Origin: Persicaria tinctoria
Taxonomy: Eukaryota > Streptophyta > Magnoliopsida > Caryophyllales > Polygonaceae
NCBI GenBank assembly: GCA_037127255.1
Contig: JBANSL010000018.1
Location: 12,187,175-12,251,174 of the forward strand
DNA length: 64,000 nt
Reading direction: 5' to 3'
Shown: positions 1 to 11,013 of the stretch, in pieces
Position numbering within the stretch: the first letter of the stretch is position 1
Layout of the letters: each line of letters opens with the position of its first letter
Made by a program: the position numbers and the translations under genes
Notes under the pieces: generated by a model
What the model was told of the DNA's origin: nothing
What the model saw: only the letters and a program-made list of their open reading frames with translations
Databases searched by the model: none

Positions 1-769
1 AAAGGAATTCATTTATCAAATAATTTGCTTTTATTTTGTCCCCTTCATTTTTAGGAATTGTTTGTGATATTATATTTTTCTAATTTTTAGGATCTACTCC
101 GTAGCTTTTACTGTATCCTTATAGTGTACAGTGTACTGACTACTGATTCTCAAGCAACAAGCTAGAGAACAAAAGTAAAGAGTTAATAAGATCTGCCTTA
201 GCCTAGCTATTCTTAAACAAAGACATAAAGTTAATTATAAGAACCACGAGATCTGATGCAAATTAAAGTAGGTCGTGCACGCACATTCGGAGGTTCTGCC
301 GAAAAATGTAAATTAGATTATACCCTATATGTGATATGTATGTTTGTATGTATGTATTGATTATTCCAAGTTAAAACAAATAAATCACTTTTATGAAATG
401 GTATATAGCACAACTAATAATTTTACATTGTGGAATTGTTGAAAGTTATACTAATTAAACTATTATCCGATATGTTAAATTACAGCACGCACGTCCAAGC
501 GCATCACGCGCACCAACCAAGCCGAGCACACATATTGAGTAGAGTTTCATTCTAAAACCTATTGGTGTTAGGACACTTATGAACAATGCTTGGATATACT
601 TTTTAATAAATGTGACATCTATCCTACAACTCATCATATTTTCTCAATACGATACAAAACAATTATGCTAAAAAAGCACTAATAGTTATTGTTGGAACTT
701 CTAAAATCTTAGCGTACTACGTAGTAATTAATTATTTCTCTATCACGGTACAAGAGAGTACTAAAAACC
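1..769. other. AT-rich intergenic DNA, no gene seen
   Basis: No coding frame, RNA gene or terminal repeat could be supported here. The short open frames lack any recognisable domain. Confidence 0.5.
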
Positions 770-772
770 TTA

Positions 773-1685
773 GGCCATGTTTATCAATGGATACTAGGAA
801 TACTAATATTTTATTCTTCTCTTTCCGCCACATCATCCTAGCATCTCATTCTCATTTTTCCCACTTTATCAACAGGATCCCTAACATCCCAATACCCATA
901 TTTTCCTATCAATTCAATTTACAATTATACCCCTCTCCCATAATTATTTTCATCATTTCCTACCAAAACAATTTACGATTATACCCATCTTGACTCATTT
1001 TCTCTAATCTAGATTAATTTATAATATTCATAAATTTCATTTAAAAATATTATTCATAAAAAATTTCATTTAAATGTTCGTAAAAAACTATTATTCATAA
1101 ATTAATACAGTATTATTTAAAAACTAACTCAATGATTGCATATATAACCATATTTGTAGATAAATCATGAAAATTATTACCATTTATCACATATTTTATA
1201 TATTTTTTTAAACAAGTACAATATAAATTCTTCAAATGATAATTATTAATAATAGTCAAAGTTAATGAAATATAAGTAAAAATAAATTTTAAGGTATTAT
1301 TACATATAATTGGATTTGAACAAAAACTTTTTAAAAAATATTTAATCAAATATATTCAAAATTGATGTCTATGTGTAGAGAAAAATAAATCTAGTATTTT
1401 GGTTATTTTTATAAATTTTTTTTTTACATTTTCAATGTCAAAAATTGCATTTTCTACTTGTAAAAAATCACTCAACAACTTAAATCTCAACCGTCCAACC
1501 CAAAAGATCATAGCCGTCCATTATCCCTCCTCTCCTGGGTTGACACGTGGACCCTTTTTAATGCTCATGGGATACTTGGAAGAATACTACCCCTAGTATC
1601 CGTGTGGAGGGATCTTGAACCCAATTCAATTTTTTATTCACAAAAACTCCTGGTGTCCCACCCCAAGACCCCGTTAAACTTGCCC
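773..1685. mobile_element. PIF/Harbinger-type non-autonomous element
   Basis: The ends are imperfect inverted repeats: GGCCATGTTTATCAATGG on the left, and on the right the complement reads GGGCAAGTTTAACGGGG. The element is flanked by the 3-bp duplication TTA (770-772 and 1686-1688), the usual target of PIF/Harbinger elements. The 913-bp interior is AT-rich with no transposase frame, so it must depend on a transposase supplied in trans. Confidence 0.7.
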
Positions 1686-1963
1686 TTAGAAACCCCATTT
1701 TATTACCAAAAAAAAAACAGAAAAACAAGAGGATACAAAAGTACTGAGACTCTTCTGATTGATGATGGAACGAGATGAGATAGATGCTCGAATATGGTTT
1801 AAGTTATTTCGGCTGTCCCTGTTGGTGTGTGTTAGCTTGTTTGTGATGTTTCCTCTTGATATTTGGCCATGTTTATGGTTGGAGGATTTTGCTAAATGGT
1901 GAGGAAGAGCTAAAACTAAGTGCATTACTTTAGTTTAGAGTGGGTAGTTGGATAGGGAGAGGT

Positions 1964-2063
1964 AAACCATTCCGGAATGGCTCACCGGAAATAACTTGTG
2001 GGTAGTACCCATAGGTCTCCGGTTCGAATCGCGGATATGACCGCTCTTTATTTACCAATTCAA
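1964..2063 (+). mobile_element. Short tRNA-derived SINE with 14-bp target duplication
   Basis: A 100-bp insert lies between two perfect 14-bp direct repeats, GGATAGGGAGAGGT, at 1950-1963 and 2064-2077. Inside are an A-box-like TGGCTCACCGG (1978-1988) and a good B box GGTTCGAATC (2021-2030), spaced as in a tRNA-type RNA polymerase III promoter. A long perfect duplication fits LINE-type target-primed insertion. It is short for a plant SINE and has no poly-A tail, ending in AATTCAA. A degraded tRNA fragment is the alternative, but that would not explain the flanking repeat. Confidence 0.65.
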
Positions 2064-2226
2064 GGATAGGGAGAGGTTGTTGAAGTATGGTAGGCTTCTA
2101 TTCTATTTTGCAGCCTTACTGGGGTCAGACAACCTGACTCCTTAAGAGGCCAACAAAGTCAGCAGATGACGAACCGTCAAACATACAACGTAAACTAAAA
2201 AAGAGGTAAAAAAATAACGCTGCTAT

Positions 2227-2661
2227 TAGGGATGACAATGGGACGGGGATGGGGATTTTAAACGGGGATGGGGGGCAAAGTGATTCCCCGCGCGGGGCCG
2301 GGGATGAGGACGAGGATAGTAGTCCCCACCCCGATCCCCGCCCCGCCCCGTCCCCGTTGGGGAACCCCACGGGGATCCCCGATAGAGAGTATGAAATCCC
2401 TAATTATATGTAATATTTATGTAATATTTTTTATATAACTTTAAAAATATCTTATAAATGGGGGAAACTATGGGTTTTAAACGGGGAACCCGACGGGGAA
2501 ACCCGCAAACGGGGAAAATTAAGCGGGGACGGGGATTCTCCGATGGGGACGAGGGTATTTTTGATCCCCGAACGGGGACGGGGACGAGGAGACATTTTGC
2601 AAACGGGGACAGGGACGGGGAGGGTACTCCCCGCCCCAAACCCGTCATGTTGCCATCCCTA
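2227..2661. mobile_element. hAT MITE, G-rich subterminal repeats
   Basis: Ends TAGGGATGACAAT and, complemented from the right, TAGGGATGGCAAC form the inverted termini. The flanks carry the perfect 8-bp duplication GCTGCTAT (2219-2226 and 2662-2669), diagnostic of hAT insertion. Both arms are packed with CGGGGA/ACGGGG repeats, which probably act as subterminal transposase-binding sites. There is no coding capacity. Confidence 0.85.
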
Positions 2662-2669
2662 GCTGCTAT

Positions 2670-3503
2670 CTATGTTCATCGCCTGAGTTGCAATCTGGCA
2701 TAGCGAATAGCCTTAAAAAGAGGTAAAAAAAATATGTTATGATAGGTTAAAATCTTATAACCTCTACCTATATAATTCTTTAATAACCTTATCTTAACTA
2801 GACTGCAACAATATATCCTAGGACAATTTGTTTTTATTTTTTTCTACACTTATCATTATGAAGAAATGCAAGTAATAGGATCACAAATATTTGCTATTAC
2901 ATGAATTAGGAAAAACAAAAATGATTATTATTTCGAAGTAAATCGGAGTTAACTTGAGGTACGTTGTCCGTACGTATATGATCATCAATTGGCAAGCCAA
3001 ATGCCAATTAGCTATAATTAAATATCATCAATAATTAATTAATCAATAAAATGACTTAATTTGAGCACAAGCTAGCTAGCCAACCTTGACTATAAAATTA
3101 TAAAACTTGTGAATGCGAGTCGATGGTAAATTAATTTAGGCTTAAACCAGTAAACCGATTTATCATATATTCACATGGCACTATTTTATTTCACACAGTA
3201 ATTTATTTATATATTAAAGGCAGTTGATCGGTGAAAAAATAAGGTGAACTGGGCCAAATCGAACTGAATCTAAAACTAAAATTTCAAAAAATAATCAAAC
3301 CGAAATATTTCGAACTTAAATTAACAAGATCGGTCAGATTTTGAACAGGTTCGATTTAGTTTCAGTTCGATTTTAAACTATTTTGAACTAAATTTGATTC
3401 CAATAATAAAAAGTGCAAAAAAAGGCATAAAATACTTGAATACAGCAAGGTTGTAAACTTTCCTATCTTAATTTGTCTATAACTTGGGAATTAGATTCAA
3501 AAT
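2670..3503. other. Intergenic, no gene seen
   Basis: AT-rich sequence. Around 3220-3410 there is a degenerate stretch of repeated TTCGA/GAACT words of the type seen in old hAT remnants, but I could not find matching ends or a duplication. Confidence 0.4.
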
Positions 3504-3891
3504 TGTGAAGAGAACAGATTCAATTCAATGTTGCTGTTGTAAGCAACAGATCAAGGCCAAAATAGGCTAAACTTCAGTGACTGTAAAATCACTGTTTCAT
3601 TGAAATAAAACCTGAAGAGGAAGATGCCTGACGGCACAAAGAGAGCAAAGTTTTTATGATCCCAAAACCCTACAGAAAACAAGGTGAGGTGCCAGCTTAA
3701 ATAGCATGGATCTCTCACACAGGATTGGTGGATCACAAACAGACAAAAGAGCCTAGCTGTCTTATTACATTCACTGGAAATGCAGCTGAAATTTAAGCTA
3801 AATCAAATGCAGTAAAGGCTAAGGGAAACCAGTGACATGATGCTTGGATTATGGTCTTGTATTATGAAGTTGAGCAAGATCATAATCTTCA
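3504..3891 (-). repeat. 3' LTR of the Copia element
   Basis: Starts TGTGAAGA and ends TCTTCA on the plus strand. It matches 8457-8844 over the full 388 bp, apart from T/C near 3540 and C/G near 3807. Confidence 0.95.
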
Positions 3892-3905
3892 CATCCCCCC
3901 CTCAA
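3892..3905 (-). other. Polypurine tract of the Copia element
   Basis: On the minus strand this reads TTGAGGGGGGGATG directly before the 3' LTR, the site where plus-strand DNA synthesis is primed. The stop codon of the RNase H frame (TGA) overlaps it. Confidence 0.85.
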
Positions 3906-4345
3906 GTTGGACTATGTTGGAAACCAACAAGGCCTAACTTGAGAGATAAAAAGTGGTGCTGCTGTGCACCCAGTGGCTTAGTCAATATATCAGCAAGTTG
4001 AACCCCTGTTCTCACATGTTGAGGCAATACAAATCCTTGAATGAGATGATGCCTGATAAAGTGACAATCAATCTTCAAATGCTTAGTCCTTTCATGAAAG
4101 ACTGGATTCTCAGCAATGTGAATGGCAGCTTTGTTATCACAAAACAAAGGAATGGGTAAAAATGATTGGACTCTTAAGGCTTGCAAAATGCCATCAACCC
4201 AAATCAGCTCACTAGTAGTGGATGACATACTTCTATATTCAGCCTCAGCAGATGATTTAGAAACAGTGGTCTGTTTCTTGGTTTTCCATGAAATAAGAGA
4301 TGTTCCAATGAACACAGCATAACCTGTAAGAGATTTAGCACTAAA
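3902..4345 (-). pseudogene. Copia RNase H domain (after in-frame stop)
   Basis: The distal part of the Copia RNase H domain. SKSSAEAEYRS and the ADILTKPLG block near its end are typical of plant Copia RNase H and of the polyprotein C-terminus. It is in frame with the upstream reverse transcriptase piece but separated from it by a TAG codon at the point where RNase H begins, just after the DWGAC motif. The frame runs on to a TGA overlapping the polypurine tract, so the C-terminus itself is native. Confidence 0.85.
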
Positions 4346-5941
4346 CTAGCATGCTCCCCAATCTGCATTTGAGTAGGCTGAGATGGATAAGTTACAAAGT
4401 TTAGGATAGAATAATCCTACTGCCACTGATCCTTTCAGGTACCTCACCACATGCATAGCTGCATCCAGATGAGGCTGTTTGGGCTCTGTCATAAACTGAC
4501 TTAAATGTTGTACATCATATGTGATGTCTGGCCTAGTGAGGTTCAAGAACAGTAGCCTTCCAATCAATCTTCTATAGACTTCAGGATCTGCTAAAAGTGC
4601 TCCTGTATCTGTAGAGAGCTTAAGTCCTCTTGGGAGAGGGAAGGAGGCAGGAGAGCATCCCATCATATTACAATCTTCTAGTATGTCCAAGACATACTTT
4701 CTCTGGTGGAGATGAGTTCCTGTGGCATCCCTGAAGATTTCAAGCCCTAAGAAATATTTGGCCAGGCCAAGATCCTTGATGGTAAACTTGGCATCTAAAG
4801 CTTTCTTTGTTAAGGCAATAGCAGGAGCATCATCACCAGTGAGCAAGACATCATCAACATATACAAGAGCCACTGCAATCCCTGCAGCTGTGACTCTTAC
4901 AAATAAACTATAATCATCAAGAATTTGAGTATAACCAAGACTTACAAGGAATTTACATAACTCAACATTCCATTGTCTTGAGGCCTGCTTAAGGCCATAT
5001 AAGGATTTTTTTAACCTGCACACCAGATCAGGGGTTCTCAACTGAAGTCCTTCAGGAGGCTTCATGTAGACTTCTTCATCTAGTGAACCATGCAAAAAGG
5101 CATTGTTCACATCCAGTTGATACAATGGCCAGCTTTTTGCTGTTGCAACTGCTAGGAGAATTCTAACTGTACTGAATTTAGCAACTGGAGAGAAAGTGTG
5201 CTTGTAATCTTTCCCTTTGATCTGATTATATCCCTTGGCAACCAACCTTGCCTTGTATCTTTCTACTGATCCATCAGGTTTATACTTGATTTTATAAACC
5301 CATTTACCGCCTATTGCCCTCTTGCCAGGAGGCAGCTCTATGAGATCCCAAGTCTGGTTCTTATCTAGAGCCTCCAGTTCATGATTCATAGCATCTATCC
5401 AGTGGTTGTCTTTAACAGCTTGCTTGAAATGAGATGGCTCATGGATCATCACCATGTTGACAAAGGATGTGACAAATGGTTTGTCCATCAAGTCTGGATT
5501 ATCAAAACAAGATGCTAGAAAACTCTGTGAAAAAGAGTTAGTTCTTCTTTGAGGATGGCTAATATAATCCTGGAGCTTTCTTGGTTGCACAATCTGCCTG
5601 GTGGATCTTCTCAAAGGAGGGAAAACTGTTTCATCATTTAAGATCTCCTGTGAGATGATAGGCAAAGAAACTGATCTATTAGAGCTTTCTGAATCAGCAA
5701 CAACAGATGGTAATATCTCAGGGGAGCCAGCTGATGCCTGAGACTCATGATCAACTGAAGGAGATGGCTGTTCTTGTGGAATCTGATCAGATGGAGAATT
5801 AAGAAACGCCTGAGTAGGTGAAGTGAAGTCATCCACAGCTGGATTGACAAGAGGCAAAGCACATGCTGGTGTTACTGATCCAGGTTTTAAGATATCTGAA
5901 TTCTCCTTGAAAGGGAAAAAAATCCTCATGGAAAATGACAT
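4346..5941 (-). pseudogene. Copia reverse transcriptase with proximal RNase H
   Basis: A 531-codon frame holding the Copia reverse transcriptase (RVT_2). It includes WVYKIKYKPDGSVERYKARLVAKG and the polymerase active site YVDD; downstream it enters RNase H and stops at DWGAC-TAG. The N-terminal part is the Ser/Pro-rich linker usual between integrase and reverse transcriptase. It lies in a different frame from the integrase piece. The shift falls in a run of seven A/T bases near 5917, where both frames read an FFPF segment. It would copy element RNA into DNA in virus-like particles, but not from this broken copy. Confidence 0.9.
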
Positions 5942-6866
5942 CTCTGCAATGAAATGTAACTTTGGAATCTAAATCCCAAAGTTTGTAAGCCTTTTGCCCA
6001 TGAGGATAGCTTAGGAGTATACACTTTCTTCCCATTTCATGCAATTTATCCCTATTCTGAAAGGCAACAGGAGCATAACATAAGCAACCAATGATTTTCA
6101 ACTCATCATATGCAGGAGGCTTACCAAACAGCATTTCAAATGGAGTTTTCCACTCCAGAATTTCAACTGGCAGTTTGTTGATGATGTGTGTTGCAGCTAA
6201 CACACATTCTCCCCAAAATTTTAAAGGTAACCCTGCATGGATTCTCAGTGATCTGGCAGTCTCAATGAGATGCCTATGCTTCCTCTCTACTCTCCCATTC
6301 TGATGGGGTGTGTAGGGAACACTTTTCTGATGCAAAATCCCATGAGTTGCAAGGAACTCATTGCATTGATTGGAGGTGAATTCACCACCATTATCTGCCC
6401 TGATGCATTTGATCATACAATCAAATTGTGTTTGCACATAGGTCACAAAATCACAAATGGTTTTAAAAACCTGTGATCTAGACTTAAGCAAAAAAGTCCA
6501 GGTTATCCTGGTGCAATCATCTAACACAGTTAAAAAATACTGAAAGCCATTGTAAGTAGACACACTGTAAGGACCCCAAACATCCATGTGAATAAGATCA
6601 AAAGGTTTAGCAGCTCTGGCAGTACTTCTTTCAAAAGGCAGCCTGTGATGCTTACACAAAGCACATATGTCACAATGAAACTGATCAAAATTAAACTGAT
6701 TAACATGACTCATGTGTCTCATCTTAGAAACAGATGTATGTCCAAGCCTAGCATGGCTCAAGTCTAAACTGCTACTAGCTTTATTACAAAAGATAGGGGA
6801 TGTCTTCAAAACTTCATCAGTTCTTCTCTTCTCAATCCAGCTTCCAGTCTGATCAGAACTGCACAC
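5829..6866 (-). pseudogene. Copia integrase with pre-integrase zinc domain
   Basis: Contains the GAG-pre-integrase region (ARLGHTSVSKM, then CDICALCKHH as the distal zinc ligands). The integrase core follows with the acidic triad visible in HMDVWGP, RADNGGEF and NGRVERKH. It is separated from the protease by a frameshift near 6890, within an A-rich GGAAAAAAGAAAG stretch, and from the reverse transcriptase by a second shift near 5917. The last codons, after FFPFQGEF, are read out of frame and are not native. Confidence 0.9.
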
Positions 6867-7218
6867 TTTGTATAATCCATGCTTTCTTTTTTCCTGCCAG
6901 CAACACTTTTCTAGTTCCAGGGTCCTGGATAAAACAAGATGATCGAGTGAAAATTGTTATTAGCTCATTATCATCTAGCAACTTTCCAACTGACAAAAGG
7001 CAGTGTTTAAAATCTGGTACTAAGAGGACATCCTTCAAGGCCATTTGACCTGTAAGTTGGAGTTCTCCCATTTCATTAACAATTTTAACTGTCCCATCAG
7101 GCAAACCAATATGAACTTCCTTACTCAACTGCATTTTGTTCAAAATATAAGATTCAGAGGGCATCATGTGATCAGTTGCCCCTGTGTCAATTATCCACTC
7201 AATGCCATTGCTTACTGG
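6853..7218 (-). pseudogene. Copia aspartic protease segment
   Basis: Begins immediately after the gag TAG and in the same frame. It shows the retropepsin active-site motif WIIDTGATDHM near 7170-7200, followed by GLPDGTV and LKDVLLVPDF, typical of Copia protease. The frame runs out at 6853 because of the shift that separates it from integrase. It would cleave the Gag-Pol precursor in an intact element. Confidence 0.85.
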
Positions 7219-8412
7219 CTAACTAGAAATATTTAGAGAAGATGAAACTTTACCTGCAAAGTTGGCATAAGAGCTTTCATTGTTACTCTTCTGTGCCATC
7301 TTCTTCATAATTTCCTGATACACTGCATTAACCATGGATGTATCCACTTTGCTTTCCATCCCTGCCTTCTCTACCTCATTATCAAGAGGTGTGTTCATCA
7401 TTCCAACATTCATAGAGCCTGCAGCATTGGCTGATCCCCTGCTAGGTGCACTGTCTTTCTGGCCTGCTCTCAGCTCCTTGTACCAATCTGGAATCCCATG
7501 CAGTTTGAAGCAAGTATCTGCTCCATGCCCTTTATAACCATAGTGAGTGCATTTCATCTCACTCTTAAGCCTCTTGATTTCTCTCCAATCCTTCTTGGGT
7601 GGAGGATTGCTCCCTGCACTAGGCCCCTGGTAGCTAAACCTGTTCTTGCTCACAGCAAAAGCATTAGCATCTAACATAGCAGATTGAGTGGATCCTGAAG
7701 CAGTTGTGCCTCCCTCAACCTGTTGAAGTATGTAATAAGCCTTTCCCACTGTAGGCAAAGGATCTTGTGCAAGGATCTGATTTCTGGCAGCCTCATACCC
7801 ATCATTCAAACTAGCCAGTAACTGCATCAGCTTGTTCTTTGAGTCTATCTCATTAAAGCTCTTAACCAGATCACACTTACACTGCTTCATGACCCCACAT
7901 GTGCATTCAGGCAGCCTCTCAAGAACTTGTAGCTCATCCCAGTACCTCTTCAAGGTATTGTACACCTCTCCCAAGGTCATGCTCCCTTGAGATACATTGC
8001 TCAGTTTCTTCTTAAGCTGAAAGATCTGAGGTGCATTGTTCTGGCTGTACCTTTCAACCACCTCGTCCCACAGCTCTTTTGCAGAATCCACAAACATCAA
8101 GCCCTCTGCTATTCCCTTACTCATAGAGTTTAGCATCCAACACCTAACCATAAAGTCTGCTCTCACCCATTTCTGATGATCTGCAGACGTCTCTACTGGT
8201 TGCTCACAAGTTCCATTCACAAAACCAAGTTTACACTTGGCACCTAGAGCCATGGTTACTCCCCTACTCCAAGTCACAAAGTTTGACCCATCAAAGGGAA
8301 TAACCACTAGCTGGGCTCCAGGATGATCAGAATTTGATAAATAGAGTGGGTCACTGGGATTACCTAAATTGGTGCTTTCCACTTCATTGTTGTTGTTGTT
8401 AACGTCTGGCAT
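7219..8412 (-). CDS. Copia Gag protein, zinc knuckle damaged
   Basis: A 397-codon frame with an ATG soon after the primer-binding site. Residues about 25-75 match the plant Copia gag N-terminus (AQLVVIPFDGSNFVTWSRG). The central part is the UBN2-type helical capsid region, and the zinc knuckle near residues 285-300 reads CTHYGYKGHGADTC. The second zinc-binding cysteine of the CCHC motif is tyrosine, so RNA packaging by this protein is doubtful. A TAG stop separates it in frame from the protease. Copia elements normally fuse these, so the stop is either a mutation or a readthrough site; the downstream bases do not match the classic CARYYA readthrough context. Confidence 0.85.
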   Translation of the reverse strand: MPDVNNNNNEVESTNLGNPSDPLYLSNSDHPGAQLVVIPFDGSNFVTWSRGVTMALGAKCKLGFVNGTCEQPVETSADHQKWVRADFMVRCWMLNSMSKGIAEGLMFVDSAKELWDEVVERYSQNNAPQIFQLKKKLSNVSQGSMTLGEVYNTLKRYWDELQVLERLPECTCGVMKQCKCDLVKSFNEIDSKNKLMQLLASLNDGYEAARNQILAQDPLPTVGKAYYILQQVEGGTTASGSTQSAMLDANAFAVSKNRFSYQGPSAGSNPPPKKDWREIKRLKSEMKCTHYGYKGHGADTCFKLHGIPDWYKELRAGQKDSAPSRGSANAAGSMNVGMMNTPLDNEVEKAGMESKVDTSMVNAVYQEIMKKMAQKSNNESSYANFAGKVSSSLNISS

Positions 8413-8444
8413 CTTCTTCTTTTAGCTTGAAAAAATCACCTTTC

Positions 8445-8456
8445 GCTCTGATAACA
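8445..8456 (-). other. Primer-binding site, initiator tRNA-Met
   Basis: The minus strand reads TGTTATCAGAGC directly next to the 5' LTR. It differs by one base from the usual plant Copia site TGGTATCAGAGC. Confidence 0.85.
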
Positions 8457-8844
8457 TGTGAAGAGAACAGATTCAATTCAATGTTGCTGTTGCAAGCAAC
8501 AGATCAAGGCCAAAATAGGCTAAACTTCAGTGACTGTAAAATCACTGTTTCATTGAAATAAAACCTGAAGAGGAAGATGCCTGACGGCACAAAGAGAGCA
8601 AAGTTTTTATGATCCCAAAACCCTACAGAAAACAAGGTGAGGTGCCAGCTTAAATAGCATGGATCTCTCACACAGGATTGGTGGATCACAAACAGACAAA
8701 AGAGCCTAGCTGTCTTATTACATTCACTGGAAATGCAGCTGAAATTTAAGCTAAATGAAATGCAGTAAAGGCTAAGGGAAACCAGTGACATGATGCTTGG
8801 ATTATGGTCTTGTATTATGAAGTTGAGCAAGATCATAATCTTCA
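8457..8844 (-). repeat. 5' LTR of the Copia element
   Basis: 388 bp, about 99.5% identical to the 3' LTR. The upstream flank (right side) is TAAAA and the other flank is AAAAT. These are too A/T-rich to prove a 5-bp TSD. Confidence 0.95.
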
Positions 8845-9564
8845 TAAAAAATATATCAACGTTCATAAAGAAAGTATCCTAAACAATACTAAAGTAGAAC
8901 CTGTTTCTGCCACGTGTCAAATTTTGGCGAAGTAACTGCCTCATGTCAAATTTTGGTGAAGTTTTTTCCCGCCAAAAATTTAACCACTTATTTTCTACTA
9001 CCATGTGTCAATTATCATGCCACATCTTTTTTCTAAATTTTTATTGTTATTATAAAAAAAACTATATATATTGTATCGACTCATTGTTAATTTAGGACAA
9101 AAGAATATTTGGACGGATATTTCTTAAGCTATAAAATGTCTTTTCTACACTTTCCTATTTTATAAAAATTTCGTATCATCACTTTCATTTAATATTTGCT
9201 TTTTTAGAATTTTATTATTATATTCCAACAATTCAAATTAAAGCACATATTTTATATTATCCGTGAATACAATATATAGTCGTTAGAAAGTACAAATATA
9301 TTTTCTAAACTTCATTTACAGTAAGTTTTTATTTTATTTTATGTCTTTGATTCTTTCTTACATAGTTGATACTAATTTACCAAATCAAATCACGTCAAGG
9401 GAGTGTTGTTTCAAGGTTAATCATTTTTACCAAATCGTAGTACACTGTACTTGAGGATGTCATTTTTACCAAATCGTGTCCAAATCAAATCACACTATCA
9501 CCTTAATCTCTTTTCTTTCTTTTTTTCAATAATGTAGTATGTATTTTTCTCTATATAAATCATA

Positions 9565-9801
9565 CTCCTTCTGTTAATTAAAACTTGTCGTTTACTATTC
9601 ATGCACGCTTTTTTAGAATGATAAAAACTATATGAAATATTAACATTTTTTAAATTTTGTTTTTATAAATTCACAATTAATAGTAACAAGTATGTAATTG
9701 TTTAAAAAATATTTTAAAAAAGTTAATATTTTATGTAGTTTTTAACACCTCAAAAAGCGTGAATGAATAGTGAAATGTCAAGTTTTAATTAACGGAGGGA
9801 G
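9565..9801. mobile_element. Stowaway MITE (Tc1/Mariner type)
   Basis: Ends CTCCTTCTGTTAATTAAAAC and, complemented from the right, CTCCCTCCGTTAATTAAAAC flank a 237-bp AT-rich palindromic element. TA lies on both sides (9563-9564, 9802-9803). It is closely related to the elements at 44642 and 38048. Confidence 0.85.
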
Positions 9802-11013
9802 TATCATTCAATGAGACATTTCATCTCCAACTTCGGTTGATTTTCAAGTAATTCACACCGATTATGTTTGTATAAAGATTCATCTTTCAATGTTTATTCA
9901 CTCTTTTTGTTAGTTAACATGTTTATATGTTGCAACTCATTACTTTTTTTTAAATATGTTAAATGATATACTGTATATATTTGTAGCATTCTATAGTAAT
10001 TAGTTATAATTGATCCCATCTAGACCTGTCAAAACACAACCCGACTCGGTCGACCCGATCTAAACGCCCGGAAATTTTTCGACCCGAATCCGAATTTTTT
10101 TCCGACACGAACCTGAAAACCCGAAATATTTTTGGGTAATTTGGGTTTCGACCCGGTGATCCAATTGACCCGGTTGATTTATAATAATTATATATGATTA
10201 TGTTTTTTTTATGGAGATTCCCATTTATTACATTTTATAATTACAATCACTTGTTCTTTCATTTTCAAATCAACTTTTATATTTATTTGTATTGTGTAAT
10301 ACTCCGTCCGGTCGATAGTATTTGATATTTTATTTTTCAACACATTTTTCTAAAAGATAAAAATTCTAGAAAATATTAAAATATTAAAAAAATTCTATGC
10401 TTATTACTAATTGCATAAAATTATTTTTAAAAAATTATTTAAAAATTTGATATTTTATATATTATTACATTTTATTAAAAATTACGATAAATAATCATTA
10501 CGTTTTATTAAAAAACACCAGAAATAAAGAGAATAAAATATTTTAGGTTAGATATAATATATAATTGCAAGCACTAGAACTTATGAACAACGTATTTAAT
10601 TTTAGAATTTTAAAATTATCGCAAAAGTATCTAATCATGATTTTTTTAATTTAAAAAAGAAATCAATATTAAAAGTTTAGTTTTTATAATATTTTATATA
10701 TAGGTTAAAAAAAACATTATATATATAGATATATATAATTAATTTTAATCTTTGAATGAATATTGTGGTAGTTTTTTTTTTGTATAAGAACCACTTACAG
10801 ATTTTAATCTTTAAATTGCCAAATTAAAAAATAAGTTACAAGGTTTTTCTAGCCAAGATGATTTTCGATGTGGTAAACCATGAGATATAATGGGTCATGC
10901 ATGCATGCATGATGCTTATGAGCTAAGTCATATATTCAATCGCTCAAATGGAGTCATGTGTCATACATTGTCCTTGAATGTCGGGAGAAAATGTTGTCAA
11001 ATGACATAAACCT

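Larger units (their letters stand above)
3504..8844 (-). mobile_element. Ty1/Copia LTR retrotransposon, young but coding-defective
   Basis: Two 388-bp LTRs bracket a minus-strand gag-pol in Copia order: gag, protease, integrase, reverse transcriptase, RNase H. A primer-binding site complementary to initiator tRNA-Met lies inside the right (5') LTR, and a polypurine tract abuts the left (3') LTR. The LTRs differ at only about two positions, so insertion was recent. The reading frame is broken four times: an in-frame TAG after gag, frameshifts between protease and integrase and between integrase and reverse transcriptase, and a TAG inside RNase H. A clean TSD is not visible because both flanks are A/T runs. 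The element therefore cannot make a full polyprotein and could move only in trans. Confidence 0.95.

Noticed and set aside
3494..8849. 5-bp target duplication of the Copia element
   Set aside because: Left flank AAAAT and right flank TAAAA could be the same site, but the A/T runs make the match uninformative.
10022..10190. Possible hAT end TAGACCTGTCAAAACACAACC with CCCGA words
   Set aside because: No partner end and no 8-bp duplication found; too decayed to call as an element.
10293..10570. Possible Stowaway MITE starting ACTCCGTCCGGTCG
   Set aside because: Only the left end resembles Stowaway; no inverted right end or TA flank could be placed.
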